A stretch of 9,774 nt of DNA, from contig JAJYAF010000054.1 in NCBI GenBank assembly GCA_021779655.1, positions 1 to 9,774 on the forward strand. Direction: 5' to 3'. The stretch comes from Pseudomonadota bacterium (GTDB taxonomy: Bacteria > Pseudomonadota > Alphaproteobacteria > Acetobacterales > Acetobacteraceae). The position numbers and the translations under genes are program-made. Positions within the stretch are counted from its first letter, which is position 1, and each line of letters begins with the position of its first letter. This document shows positions 1 to 7,581 of the stretch, one piece after another. Below the pieces are notes generated by a model. That model ran no database searches, was not told the DNA's origin, and worked only from the letters and a program-made list of their open reading frames with translations.

Positions 1-156
1 GGTACCGATGCGGCCCCAGTGGCGGGCAAGGAGGGCGCGGCCGAACAGGTCGGGCCAGATTTCGAGGCGGTAGTAGCGCCACTCGTTGCGTTCGGGGCGG
101 ATGCGGATCAGGGCGGCCTGGTCGGGGAAGAGCGGCAGCTGGATCGGCTCGGGCAC
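1..156 (-). CDS. WGR domain protein, 3' end cut by window edge
   Basis: The reverse-strand frame encodes 52 residues up to the window edge. It includes the motif RNEWRYYRLEIWPDLFGRA followed by RHWGRIGT, which is the WGR signature (Trp-Gly-Arg) that names the domain. WGR domains occur in PARPs and in short stand-alone bacterial proteins of roughly 80-100 residues, where the role is thought to be nucleic-acid binding but is not settled. I chose GTG at 156-154 because GGAG (166-163) sits six bases upstream. An in-frame TGA at 186-184 rules out a much longer N-terminus. Small WGR genes of this kind are common on alphaproteobacterial plasmids and in genomic islands, which fits the ParB fragment next door. 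The C-terminus lies outside the window. The 159 bp between this start and the ParB fragment hold no gene I can support, only a short direct repeat TAGTGTA at 192-198 and 277-283. Confidence 0.8.
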   Translation of the reverse strand, partial: MPEPIQLPLFPDQAALIRIRPERNEWRYYRLEIWPDLFGRALLARHWGRIGT

Positions 157-315
157 GGGGCGCTCCGGCGGGTTGGGCAGGATTCACCGGGTAGTGTATC
201 ACTCTGGCGGGCGTTGTACGAGGGAAAGATTTTGTTCGGGGCTGGTTTGGGCGGGTTTCTGCTACATTATTACCTATAGTGTACCAGGCCGACGACTCAT
301 TGGTTCTGTCAGTTT

Positions 316-699
316 TCAAAGTCGGCCGCAGTGGCACGTCAGACTTGGCTTCGGCGCCCCGCCTATCCGGCTGATCTTGCCCTCGGTCAGTCGGCGCCGC
401 ACGTCCGTCGCATAAGACCGTCCGCCGCACGTGCGCCAGACCCGCTCCTGGCACCCGTGATCGTCGGTGATGGTGAAGGCCATCATCGCCTCACGGCCGA
501 TCTCGTCCTCCTTGAAGGCCGCGATCAGAGCGGGGGACACGCGGGCCAGTTTCAGCCGCTGCTCAACCGTCCGCCCCGCCACGCCGTAGCGGCTGGCGAT
601 TTCGTCCACGCTGCGGCCCTGGTCGGCCATGGCCTGGAACGCCGCGAACTGGTCCGTCGGGTGCATCGCCACCCGCACGATATTTTCGGCCTCCTTCAC
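316..699 (-). pseudogene. ParB/Spo0J-family partition protein fragment (HTH core only)
   Basis: The 127-residue frame opens with AENIVRVAMHPTDQFAAF and continues with a helix-turn-helix region (DEIASRYGVAGRTVEQRLKLA). It then carries VSPALIAAF and an MMAFTITDDHGCQERVW stretch, which together are the middle of a plasmid-type ParB/RepB/Spo0J protein. Family members usually have an N-terminal ParB/Srx-type nucleotide-binding domain with a GGRR-like box before this point and several hundred residues after it. Both are missing. Upstream, an in-frame TAA lies a few codons before the GTG at 699, exactly where the 714-816 inverted repeat begins. Downstream, similarity fades after LTEGKIS and the last ~20 residues look like random read-through. 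I read it as a remnant, not a working partition gene. The calls rest on motif recognition, not on a search. Confidence 0.72.
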
Positions 700-713
700 C
701 CGATTGCCCTGTT

Positions 714-816
714 ATACCAACCTGCGGAATGACCGACTCTCGCCATATGGGTCATGCCATTGATAACGCACGAGTTTGTTGGCCTCTGGAGAGCCGGCCT
801 TAACCCAGGTTGGTAT
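714..816. repeat. Short element with 11-bp inverted ends and possible TA target duplication
   Basis: ATACCAACCTG at 714-724 is the exact reverse complement of CAGGTTGGTAT at 806-816. Allowing one mismatch, the match extends to 14 bp outward (711-819). If TA at 715-716 and TA at 814-815 are taken as target duplications, a 97-bp core (717-813) remains with 8-bp terminal repeats, as in miniature elements mobilised by IS630/Tc1-type transposases. The core also has a small inner inverted repeat, ATGACC (729-734) with GGTCAT (750-755), around the palindrome CCATATGG. No transposase is present. The left end coincides with the break in the ParB fragment. It could equally be the scar of a larger deleted insertion sequence. 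Confidence 0.45.
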
Positions 817-918
817 TACCCCATTTCAACCGCGCAATGCGGATAGTAAAAAACATGTCAATTCCGACCGCGATTGTCGTTTTCTCCCACAGTGAACTCG
901 ATCACAAGGAGGCCAGCC
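817..918 (+). promoter_or_regulatory. Leader region of the membrane-protein gene, weak promoter candidate
   Basis: This 102-bp stretch is clearly more AT-rich than its surroundings. It contains TTCAAC (825-830) and TAAAAA (847-852) with a 16-base spacer, a poor but usable match to a housekeeping promoter. The only strong element is AAGGAGG at 906-912, six bases before the ATG at 919, which fixes that start. I see no operator-like palindrome here. The promoter assignment is a guess. Confidence 0.22.
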
Positions 919-1542
919 ATGATCAAGCAATCGACCACCTCGCTGGGAATCATGATCCTGTGGGCCGTGCCGCCGGCGATCTTGGCCGGATGGCTCGGCT
1001 ATTCGATGCCGTTCGGCGTCGGTATCGCGCTTCTGCTGGTGCCGTGGCTGGTGATCCTGCCGCTGCTCGGCAAGCGCCTCAAGCGACCCGACCAGAAGCG
1101 GATGTTCCTGATCGGGGCGCTGGCGTTCGATGGCTTTCTGCTGCCCGGGATCGCTCTCGGCATCTATAGTTGGCAGACAGCTCCGGGCAAGCCCTTGATC
1201 CTACCCATCCACGTGATGCCTGGCATCTTCGCCCCGCCCGCCATTCCGTCGATGCCGAAGGTTTCCATCCTCGGGCCCGGGATGCCAAGTATCGCGCAGG
1301 TGGCCCAGGCACATCCAGGCCAGGGCATTGCTGCGCCGACCCAGGGGGCGTCCACGCCGTCGCAGGGATTGCCTCCTCCCTCCATCTCCCAGGAGAAGAA
1401 GGTGTTCGCCGTGCAGCACGCGCTGCTTGGCCCCTCGACGGCGCAGATCAACGGGCTCGGCATTCCCGGAGTGCATTTCCAGCCCGCCCCGAAGCAGACC
1501 GGCATCCTGCTGATTCCCGGCAGCAACGGCAAAGCGCCGTAG
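919..1542 (+). CDS. Three-span membrane protein with Pro-rich tail, unknown family
   Basis: The protein has 207 residues. A near-perfect Shine-Dalgarno (906-912) decides for ATG 919 over possible in-frame upstream starts. Three hydrophobic segments fill the N-terminal 85 residues, at roughly 9-28, 30-50 and 62-83. A short basic stretch (KRLKRPDQKR) between the second and third suggests a cytoplasmic loop. The remaining ~120 residues are rich in Pro, Gly, Ala and Gln (for example GIFAPPAIPSMP, STPSQGLPPPS) and look disordered, with no catalytic motif I recognise. With the basic loop inside, the tail would lie on the periplasmic side; this is inferred from the positive-inside rule. A 226-bp gap separates it from the next gene, so it may be a separate transcript of the same locus. 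I do not recognise the family. Confidence 0.8.
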   Translation: MIKQSTTSLGIMILWAVPPAILAGWLGYSMPFGVGIALLLVPWLVILPLLGKRLKRPDQKRMFLIGALAFDGFLLPGIALGIYSWQTAPGKPLILPIHVMPGIFAPPAIPSMPKVSILGPGMPSIAQVAQAHPGQGIAAPTQGASTPSQGLPPPSISQEKKVFAVQHALLGPSTAQINGLGIPGVHFQPAPKQTGILLIPGSNGKAP

Positions 1543-1580
1543 ATCTCCGGGGTGCCCTTCGCCCTCCTGTCACTCTCCTT

Positions 1581-1595
1581 GGCGGCGGAACCGCC
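1581..1595 (+). terminator. Weak hairpin in the 1543-1768 gap
   Basis: GGCGG (1581-1585) and CCGCC (1591-1595) can pair around a five-base loop, 38 bases after the stop of the membrane-protein gene. No T-run follows, so this is not a convincing intrinsic terminator. A second small inverted repeat (GGTGG-A-CCACC) lies just downstream, near 1606-1616. The rest of the 226-bp gap shows nothing else I can support apart from the ribosome binding site of the next gene. Confidence 0.2.
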
Positions 1596-1768
1596 CCCAT
1601 TCCGCGGTGGACCACCCGCCCGGGTGTGGGGCAGCGGCGCTCTCCCGGGCTGCAAGTCACCATTTCGGCAAAAAGCCGGACGACCTGTCAAAAACGACGC
1701 CCGCCAACGTTGATCTAGACGGGGTCCCCGATATGGGCGGACCCTGCGAAATCGAAAGGATGCGTCCC

Positions 1769-2284
1769 ATGAGCGCCAGATCGGCTCCCGCTGCCCTCGC
1801 CGTCCTCGTCGTGCTTGCCTCACAGGCTTCCCATGCCTCGACCGTCAGTGTGCCGCCCTGGAAGTCCACCTATCAGCACAAGGGTCCCTTCGAGGCCTGT
1901 CAGATGATCACCAAGATGTCGAACGGCGGCGCGTTCGATCTTGTCGCCGGTGGTGGAAACTTCCGGCTGATGATCCTCGATCCAGCGGAGACCTTCACGC
2001 GGCAGAGCCCCGAAGTCATGGTCAATGCCGCGGTCGACAAGTTCCCTCCCTTCACGATGTCCGCCAAGGCGTTCGGCCCCCATCTGCTGGATGCCCATCC
2101 TGTCGATCCGAAGCTGGCGCTCGAGCTGATCCTGCTTGGGCGCCAGGCCGTGATCGATTTCGGGCCGCATCAGTGGCGAATCGATCTTGTCGACAGCGGC
2201 AACAGCAAGGGGACGTTCTTCCATTGCGTCAACCATTTGTCCCCACCCATCGCCCCGCCCAAGACGACCGGCGCGGCGCCCTGA
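1769..2284 (+). CDS. Exported two-cysteine protein, unknown family
   Basis: The protein has 171 residues. ATG 1769 is preferred because AAAGGA (1755-1760) is well spaced from it; an in-frame ATG at 1760 sits inside that site. Residues 1-23 form a signal peptide: a basic start, a run of Ala/Leu/Val, and an SHA cleavage motif before Ser24. The mature protein has only two cysteines, Cys44 (FEACQM) and Cys153 (FFHCVNH), at opposite ends of the fold and likely to form a disulfide in the periplasm. The pattern of a hydrophobic Phe/Leu core followed by IDLVDSG and a C-terminal FHCV resembles a widespread group of small secreted proteobacterial proteins without known activity. Only 29 bases separate it from the Sel1 gene, so the two are probably co-transcribed and may act together outside the cytoplasm. 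Confidence 0.8.
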   Translation: MSARSAPAALAVLVVLASQASHASTVSVPPWKSTYQHKGPFEACQMITKMSNGGAFDLVAGGGNFRLMILDPAETFTRQSPEVMVNAAVDKFPPFTMSAKAFGPHLLDAHPVDPKLALELILLGRQAVIDFGPHQWRIDLVDSGNSKGTFFHCVNHLSPPIAPPKTTGAAP

Positions 2285-2313
2285 GCCTCACTTCTGGACC
2301 GAGGAGAAGCCAC

Positions 2314-4665
2314 ATGAAACCGACGCTTTTCGCCTCGCTGATGATCACAGCGTCACTCCTGGCGGTAGCGTCCCCGCCGGCCCAGGCCTTCATCAGGCGT
2401 GGGGGGGGGGGGGGCGGGGTGAATTGGAAACTTCCGCCGCCTGCCCAGCCATCGCCCGCCGCAACCGCTCCGGGATTCGCGGCACCGATGCTAGTCAACG
2501 AAGCGTCGATCGCCGCCGGGCGCATCGTCCCACCGCGTCTGCCCGGTCTGCCCGGCATGAGGCCGGCATTGCCGTCGATTTGTCACGGCAAACTGTTGAA
2601 CTGGAATATAGGCGCACTCAATGCCCTCACTATCAGGGAGAAGCAAGGCGATCCGGTAGCTGAATACAATCTCGGACGCATCCTCCTGTGCGGGGATAGC
2701 GCGCCCCGCGTCTCCATTCGGGCCGACGTCCAGAAAGCCCTCTCATGGTTCAGGAAAGCCGCCAATCAGGGGTACAGGAATGCCGAACTGGATCTCGGCC
2801 TGATCTACGACACCGGACATGGCGTCCCCGCCAATCCGGTGAAAGCCATTCTGTGGCTCGGAAAGGCCGCCGCCGCAGGCAGTGGCAAGGCCCAATATTC
2901 TCTTGCCTACAATTCCTATTACGGCATCGGCGAACCGCCGGATCACGCCAAGGCCGTCGGGATACTTAAAGCAATTCGTTTGCCATCGCTGCATAAGACC
3001 ACCGCCATCCTGATGTTGTCGTCGAATGCCCGATCGTACCGGCAGCTGGCTGGAATCTATAGCACTCGGCACCACAAGGCCGCCGCCTATTGGATGGGGA
3101 GGGCGGCCGAACTTGGGGATGGGAACGCGGAAGCCGACCTTGGATACTACTACCTCACCGGATTCAGCTTGCCGACCAATTATCTCGCCGCCGCCTATTG
3201 GCTTGATCAGGCGATGGCGCATGGTTTCCAGGGGCTCCATTACCCAGACGAGGCCAGCTACGATTTCGGCGTGGCGATCACCATGGCCGGGGCAATTCCG
3301 AACGCCGACGTCATCGCCTGCCCATGGTTCCGCGAACCAGCAATCCATGGCCGACAGCATGCCCAGATCGCTTTGGCGCGGTGCTATTACGAAGGCAGCG
3401 GCACACCGAAGAATGTCGCCTACGCGCAATACTGGCTCGCCCGTGCCGCCCGCAACAGTCATGGATACAGTAAGCTGGCGGCCAAGCTCTGGTTCCTGAT
3501 CGTCAAGGGACAGCCGTTCTCTTTCCCCCATATCCACCCCTATGTCCTCACGCCACCGGCAGCTCCGGCGGCTGTGGGGACAGGATCCGGTTTCCATTCG
3601 TTCCTGAAATCCGTCGAGACGCCGCTTCTGAAGTGGGATTCTGAGAAGGCGTCGATGCTCGCCGCCATGACCAGGCCCGGCATGACGGCCGCTCAGCAGG
3701 CGTCGAGTCTGCGGCTGGTGGGCGTCTATCCGATGCTCGATTATGGCGCCTACCAGAAGAAGGGCCCCGGCGCAGCCGTCACAATTGACCTCAAGCCGGA
3801 CGGCATTCTCTCCCGAGGCATTGCGTCATCTGGTGCCGGCGGTTCGGCCTGGATCTACCATGAGGCCGGAGGCTTCCTCAGTATGCGGCCACGGGGCACG
3901 CCTCCCTTCCATGACGAGATCTACGAGATCTGGCCGAACGACTGCTTTCATCATGTCAGGACCGATTCGACCTACTGCCTCGTCGCCCCGCAAAGGACGG
4001 GGGCGGCGGGAACGGAGCCGACTTTCGCTGATCGCACGGCCCATCTGTCCCCCGCGGTCACGCCCGGCCGGACGATCCCGTCCGTGCCGGTGACGGCACC
4101 GCCCTCCGGTTCACTCACGCCCAAGACCTACGCCCAATGTCTGGCCGAGTTTTCCTCCATCTCCGTTCGCGCGCTGCTGAAGGCCACCGGCACTACGCCG
4201 GAACGGCAGTGCCGGCGCATAATGGCGCCGCGCATCAACCGCCTGAGCATCCAGGGCGGGACCGCTCCACCGTCCGCCAACACCGCGGCTCCGCAAGGAA
4301 ATGCCGGAGCGCCTGGGAGCGTCGAACCTGGCGTCTATACCGACAAGAAGGCTCCCGTCGTCACTATAATCATTATGGGCAACGGAGTGGAAAATCGGGA
4401 GATGGTCCTCTCCGGCGTCTCGTCAAGTTGGAACTACCACGTCAAGAACGGATATTTCCACGACCGTCCGGACGGGGCGGCCTCATCATATCCGTATTCG
4501 TCATACAAGATCTCTTCGACGGGATGTCTGTTCAACCAGCGAACGGGCGAAGCCTACTGCCGCACGGCCCCGGTCCCGCCGCCGGCCAAGCTCTCTCCGT
4601 CGGCACCACCAAGCTCAGGCTCGGGCGGTGGATCCGGCGGCTGTCTCTTTGGGGTGGTTTGCTGA
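2314..4665 (+). CDS. Exported Sel1-repeat protein with duplicated C-terminal cysteine domain
   Basis: The protein has 783 residues. ATG 2314 follows GAGGAG (2301-2306). A clear signal peptide with an AQA cleavage site ends at residue 25; then come a six-glycine run encoded by a poly-G tract and a Pro-rich linker to about residue 95. Residues ~112-390 hold six or seven Sel1-like repeats, for example AELDLGLIYDTGHGVPANP followed by KAILWLGKAAAAG, and AQIALARCYYEGSGTPKN. Some copies are degenerate. Sel1 repeats are alpha-solenoids that mediate protein contacts. Two related ~85-residue domains follow, at about 470-558 and 673-752. Each starts GVY and ends with a Cys-X10-Cys pair (Cys544/Cys555 and Cys738/Cys749). 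Between them lies a small helical insert with two more cysteines. The tail is Ser/Gly-rich and the protein ends in Cys. The next gene starts 15 bases downstream, so it is very probably in one operon with the CHAT protease. Confidence 0.87.
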   Translation: MKPTLFASLMITASLLAVASPPAQAFIRRGGGGGGVNWKLPPPAQPSPAATAPGFAAPMLVNEASIAAGRIVPPRLPGLPGMRPALPSICHGKLLNWNIGALNALTIREKQGDPVAEYNLGRILLCGDSAPRVSIRADVQKALSWFRKAANQGYRNAELDLGLIYDTGHGVPANPVKAILWLGKAAAAGSGKAQYSLAYNSYYGIGEPPDHAKAVGILKAIRLPSLHKTTAILMLSSNARSYRQLAGIYSTRHHKAAAYWMGRAAELGDGNAEADLGYYYLTGFSLPTNYLAAAYWLDQAMAHGFQGLHYPDEASYDFGVAITMAGAIPNADVIACPWFREPAIHGRQHAQIALARCYYEGSGTPKNVAYAQYWLARAARNSHGYSKLAAKLWFLIVKGQPFSFPHIHPYVLTPPAAPAAVGTGSGFHSFLKSVETPLLKWDSEKASMLAAMTRPGMTAAQQASSLRLVGVYPMLDYGAYQKKGPGAAVTIDLKPDGILSRGIASSGAGGSAWIYHEAGGFLSMRPRGTPPFHDEIYEIWPNDCFHHVRTDSTYCLVAPQRTGAAGTEPTFADRTAHLSPAVTPGRTIPSVPVTAPPSGSLTPKTYAQCLAEFSSISVRALLKATGTTPERQCRRIMAPRINRLSIQGGTAPPSANTAAPQGNAGAPGSVEPGVYTDKKAPVVTIIIMGNGVENREMVLSGVSSSWNYHVKNGYFHDRPDGAASSYPYSSYKISSTGCLFNQRTGEAYCRTAPVPPPAKLSPSAPPSSGSGGGSGGCLFGVVC
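2401..2414 (+). repeat. 14-G homopolymer inside the Sel1 gene
   Basis: Fourteen consecutive G residues are followed by C and four more G (to 2419). The tract encodes the glycine run right after the signal-peptide cleavage site. A gain or loss of one or two bases would shift the frame and abolish the other ~750 residues. Such tracts are the classic substrate for slipped-strand phase variation in other bacteria. They are also a typical place for sequencing errors, so the true length is uncertain. Confidence 0.9.
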
Positions 4666-4680
4666 AAGCAGGTTGCCGCC

Positions 4681-7581
4681 ATGAGTGGAGATCGCAGCAA
4701 GGCTGAAGCCGAGACGTCCCGCGGAGACCGGGCGATCGGCGCGGGGGAGATCCAGACGGCGCGGGAAGCGCTCGCCGCGGCGCTGGATCTCTGGCGGGAG
4801 GTCGCCGGCGAGGACGCCACGGAGACCATCCTGGCACGGCGCAAATTGGCGTATGCGCTCGGAATGGATGGCGACCCGTCCGGGGCGGTCCACCACCTCG
4901 AAGCGGCGGTCCGATCCGCGGGCCGCCTGTTAGGGGCCGCGGATCGGCTGGTCGCCGACGTGGAGCATGATCTCGGATGCTCACTTGTGGAAGCAGGCGA
5001 CTATCGGGTGGGCCGGGAATGCTTTGAGCGCGCCCTCGTGATCCGGCGGGGGGTTTTTGGCCCCGATCATTCCTTGGTCGCCGACAGCCTCAACGATCTC
5101 GGTGTCATGCTGTTCCAAGCAGCGGACTTCTCCGAAGCGAAGGGGCATTTCGAACAGGCACTCGAGATCCAAATCAGGATCAATGGCGAAGACCATCCCG
5201 ATATCGCGCGAATCCGGGGTAACATCGGGACGGTCGCGCTGCGGATGGGAGATTTCGCGGGCGCGCGGAAGAATTTTGAGGGGGCGCTCGATGCGCGAAT
5301 CCGCTCCCACGGGGAAGGTCACCCGGAGGTCGCGGCGATCCTCAATAATCTGGGCGTCGTCTGCTTAGAGGCGGGCGAATATGCCGGGGCGCGCCGCCAT
5401 CTTCTGCGTGCCCTCGAAATCCGGCGGAGAGTTCTCGGCGCACATCATCCCGACATCGCCCAGACTCTCAGCAACCTCGGTGCCACGATGGCCAGACTCG
5501 GCAAGAGTGCCGAGGCACGAGAGTATTTCGAACAAGCGGTCGAGATCAGCCGCCATGCTCTCGGGGCCGCTCATCCCGCCGTCGCCCTCGGTCTGCACAA
5601 TCTCGGATCCCTTTGTTGCTACGCCGGCGACATTCCTGCCGCCCGCCGCTATTACGAAGAGGCGCTGGCCATCCGGCGGCGATCCCTGGGCGAGAACCAC
5701 CCCGACATCGCCATGAGCCTCGGCGACCTCGGCGTCATCTGCCATCTCGCCGGCGAGCGTGAGGATGCCCGCGCCCTGATGGAGGAGTCTCTCACTCTGC
5801 GGCTCCGGATCTTCGGGGAAAATCACCCCGATGTCGTGATGAGCTTGATCAATCTCAGCATGTTACACTTTTGGGGAGGCGATTCTGCCGCCACCAAAGA
5901 GGTTCTGATCCGCGCGCTGCGCGCGGTGATGAAGCCGAACGGGAAGGCTTGGCGCAGTCAGATCTTCGACCGGATCAGCGAGCTCGAGGCGACTGTCGGA
6001 AATATCGAGGCCGCGATCTTCTTCGGCAAGCAGGCGATCAACGAGATTCAGCGCCAGCGGGGCACCCTGATCGGTCCTGAGGCCGGAATGCAGCGCGATT
6101 TCATTGCAGATCATGATGATGTCTATCGCCGTCTCGCCGGCCTCCTGGTCGATGCCGGCCGCCTCGGCGAGGCGGAACGCGTCCTGGCCATGCTGAAGGA
6201 GGAGGAGCTTTTCGAGCTGCTACGCCGGGATGCTGGCGCCGACCCTCGTCTCACCTTCGCCCGGATGACGGCGCTGGAAGGCAAATGGCAGCGCCACGGC
6301 GACGAGATCGTCGAGGCGATCGCGGCGCTGGCGGACGAGGAGGCGACGCTGGCGGCCTTGGCCGATCCCGCTCCCGAGACCGCCGAGCGGCTGCATGAGG
6401 TGAGAGAGCGCCTCGAAGACGCCGGCCGGCGCTTCGATGTCTGGCTCGACGGCGTGCTGTCCGCCTTCGCCGCCGGCGTCACCGACCATGGTCAGGAGAT
6501 CGCCGCCCTCAATCTCGATGCGCTTGGCGCCCTCCAGGCCGATCTCGCCATGCTCGGCGGGGATGTCGCCCTCGCTCACTATCTTCCCGGCCGGGAAAAG
6601 CTCGTCATCATCCTGACGACGCCGGCGTTCGAGATTAGCCGCGAGGTCGACATCGACGAGAAGACGCTCAACCGGATGATCCACGAATTGCGGCTGGCGA
6701 TCGAGAGCCGGTCGGAGGATTTTGCCGCGATCGCGGCGGCGCTGCATCGGCATCTGATCGCCCCGATCGCGGCGCCACTGGCCGAGTCCGGAACACGCAC
6801 CCTGATGCTGGCCCCGGTCGGCGCGCTCCGCTACCTGCCGTTCGCGGCCCTGTGGGATGGCGGGCGGTTCCTGGTCGAGCAGATCGCCCTGGTGCTCCAT
6901 ACCGCGGCGGCGCAAGGACGCATCAAAGATCGCCCTGCGCCTGCCTGGCGCCTCGCCGGGTTCGGGGTCGCCCGGGAGGTGGACGGCTACCAGCGTCTGC
7001 TGTCGGTGTCCGATGAATTGGAGCGCATCATCATCGAGACGGAGGGCACGGCCCGCCCGACTGGCCGGGGCATCTTTCCCGGCCATATCTACCTCGACGA
7101 ACAGTTCACCTCTGATAGCTTCGCGGCCGCGCTCGCCACCCATCATGTTGTCCATGTGGCGAGCCACTTCATCTTCCTGCCGGAGAGCGAGTGGAACTCG
7201 CACCTCCTGCTCGGCGACGGCTCCACTCTCAGTCTCGACCAGCTCCGAAGTCGGCGCTTCAACTTCGGCGGCATCGATCTCGTCGCCCTTTCGGCATGTG
7301 AAACCGCGATGGGGGGCGGGCGGCAGAACGGACGGGAGATCGAGGGGCTCGGCGCCATGCTACAGAAGCGCGGCGCCCGCGCGGTGCTCGCCACCCTCTG
7401 GCCGGTCGCCGACATCACCACGCCCCAGATGATGGAGCACTTCTACCGGGCACGGCGCGGCGGCGCGGCCAAGACGGAAGCACTGCGAGCAGCGCAGATC
7501 GAGATGATCACCGGCGAGGATCCTGAACTCCGCCATCCCTACCATTGGGGACCCTTCATCCTGATGGGCAACTGGCTGTGA
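4681..7581 (+). CDS. TPR-CHAT caspase-like protease
   Basis: The protein has 966 residues and no signal peptide, so it is cytoplasmic. Residues ~46-424 carry nine TPR units of exactly 42 residues, of the kinesin-light-chain/TPR_12 type, with the loop GENHPDIAxSLxxLG. Residues ~425-640 are helical linker and include the EEELFELLRRD stretch typical just before CHAT domains. The CHAT domain (Caspase HetF Associated with TPRs) spans about 650-966. The expected catalytic dyad is intact: His829 in HVASHF and Cys873 in LSACET. The conserved VLATLWPVADITT and C-terminal HPYHWGPFILMGNW blocks are present too. Members act as proteases or separase-like peptidases that cut a dedicated partner when the TPR part senses a signal; Csx29 of type III-E CRISPR and gasdermin-activating proteases are known examples. 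The start has only a weak GCAGG Shine-Dalgarno and probably depends on coupling to the Sel1 gene 15 bases upstream. The substrate is not evident from the sequence. Confidence 0.95.
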   Translation: MSGDRSKAEAETSRGDRAIGAGEIQTAREALAAALDLWREVAGEDATETILARRKLAYALGMDGDPSGAVHHLEAAVRSAGRLLGAADRLVADVEHDLGCSLVEAGDYRVGRECFERALVIRRGVFGPDHSLVADSLNDLGVMLFQAADFSEAKGHFEQALEIQIRINGEDHPDIARIRGNIGTVALRMGDFAGARKNFEGALDARIRSHGEGHPEVAAILNNLGVVCLEAGEYAGARRHLLRALEIRRRVLGAHHPDIAQTLSNLGATMARLGKSAEAREYFEQAVEISRHALGAAHPAVALGLHNLGSLCCYAGDIPAARRYYEEALAIRRRSLGENHPDIAMSLGDLGVICHLAGEREDARALMEESLTLRLRIFGENHPDVVMSLINLSMLHFWGGDSAATKEVLIRALRAVMKPNGKAWRSQIFDRISELEATVGNIEAAIFFGKQAINEIQRQRGTLIGPEAGMQRDFIADHDDVYRRLAGLLVDAGRLGEAERVLAMLKEEELFELLRRDAGADPRLTFARMTALEGKWQRHGDEIVEAIAALADEEATLAALADPAPETAERLHEVRERLEDAGRRFDVWLDGVLSAFAAGVTDHGQEIAALNLDALGALQADLAMLGGDVALAHYLPGREKLVIILTTPAFEISREVDIDEKTLNRMIHELRLAIESRSEDFAAIAAALHRHLIAPIAAPLAESGTRTLMLAPVGALRYLPFAALWDGGRFLVEQIALVLHTAAAQGRIKDRPAPAWRLAGFGVAREVDGYQRLLSVSDELERIIIETEGTARPTGRGIFPGHIYLDEQFTSDSFAAALATHHVVHVASHFIFLPESEWNSHLLLGDGSTLSLDQLRSRRFNFGGIDLVALSACETAMGGGRQNGREIEGLGAMLQKRGARAVLATLWPVADITTPQMMEHFYRARRGGAAKTEALRAAQIEMITGEDPELRHPYHWGPFILMGNWL
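4816..5949 (+). repeat. Nine 126-bp TPR-coding units in perfect phase
   Basis: The conserved His of the inter-helix loop falls at residues 130, 172, 214, 256, 298, 340 and 382. Two weaker units occupy the equivalent places at 46 and 88. The spacing is exactly 42 residues (126 bp) throughout, with no insertion or deletion. The first two units have lost the His-Pro and are the most diverged; the central ones are most alike. Such arrays can gain or lose units by recombination. Confidence 0.85.

Noticed and set aside
1164..1823. Reverse-strand open frame across the 1543-1768 gap
   Set aside because: Arg/Gly/Pro-rich composition typical of antisense translation in GC-rich DNA, and it overlaps two better-supported genes.
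2743..3597. Reverse-strand open frame of 284 codons opposite the Sel1 repeats
   Set aside because: The + strand has clear Sel1 motifs with a signal peptide; the reverse translation has no recognisable features.
6220..7203. Long reverse-strand open frame opposite the CHAT domain (327 codons)
   Set aside because: It is a GC-rich antisense shadow of a confidently identified protein domain and shows no domain motifs of its own.
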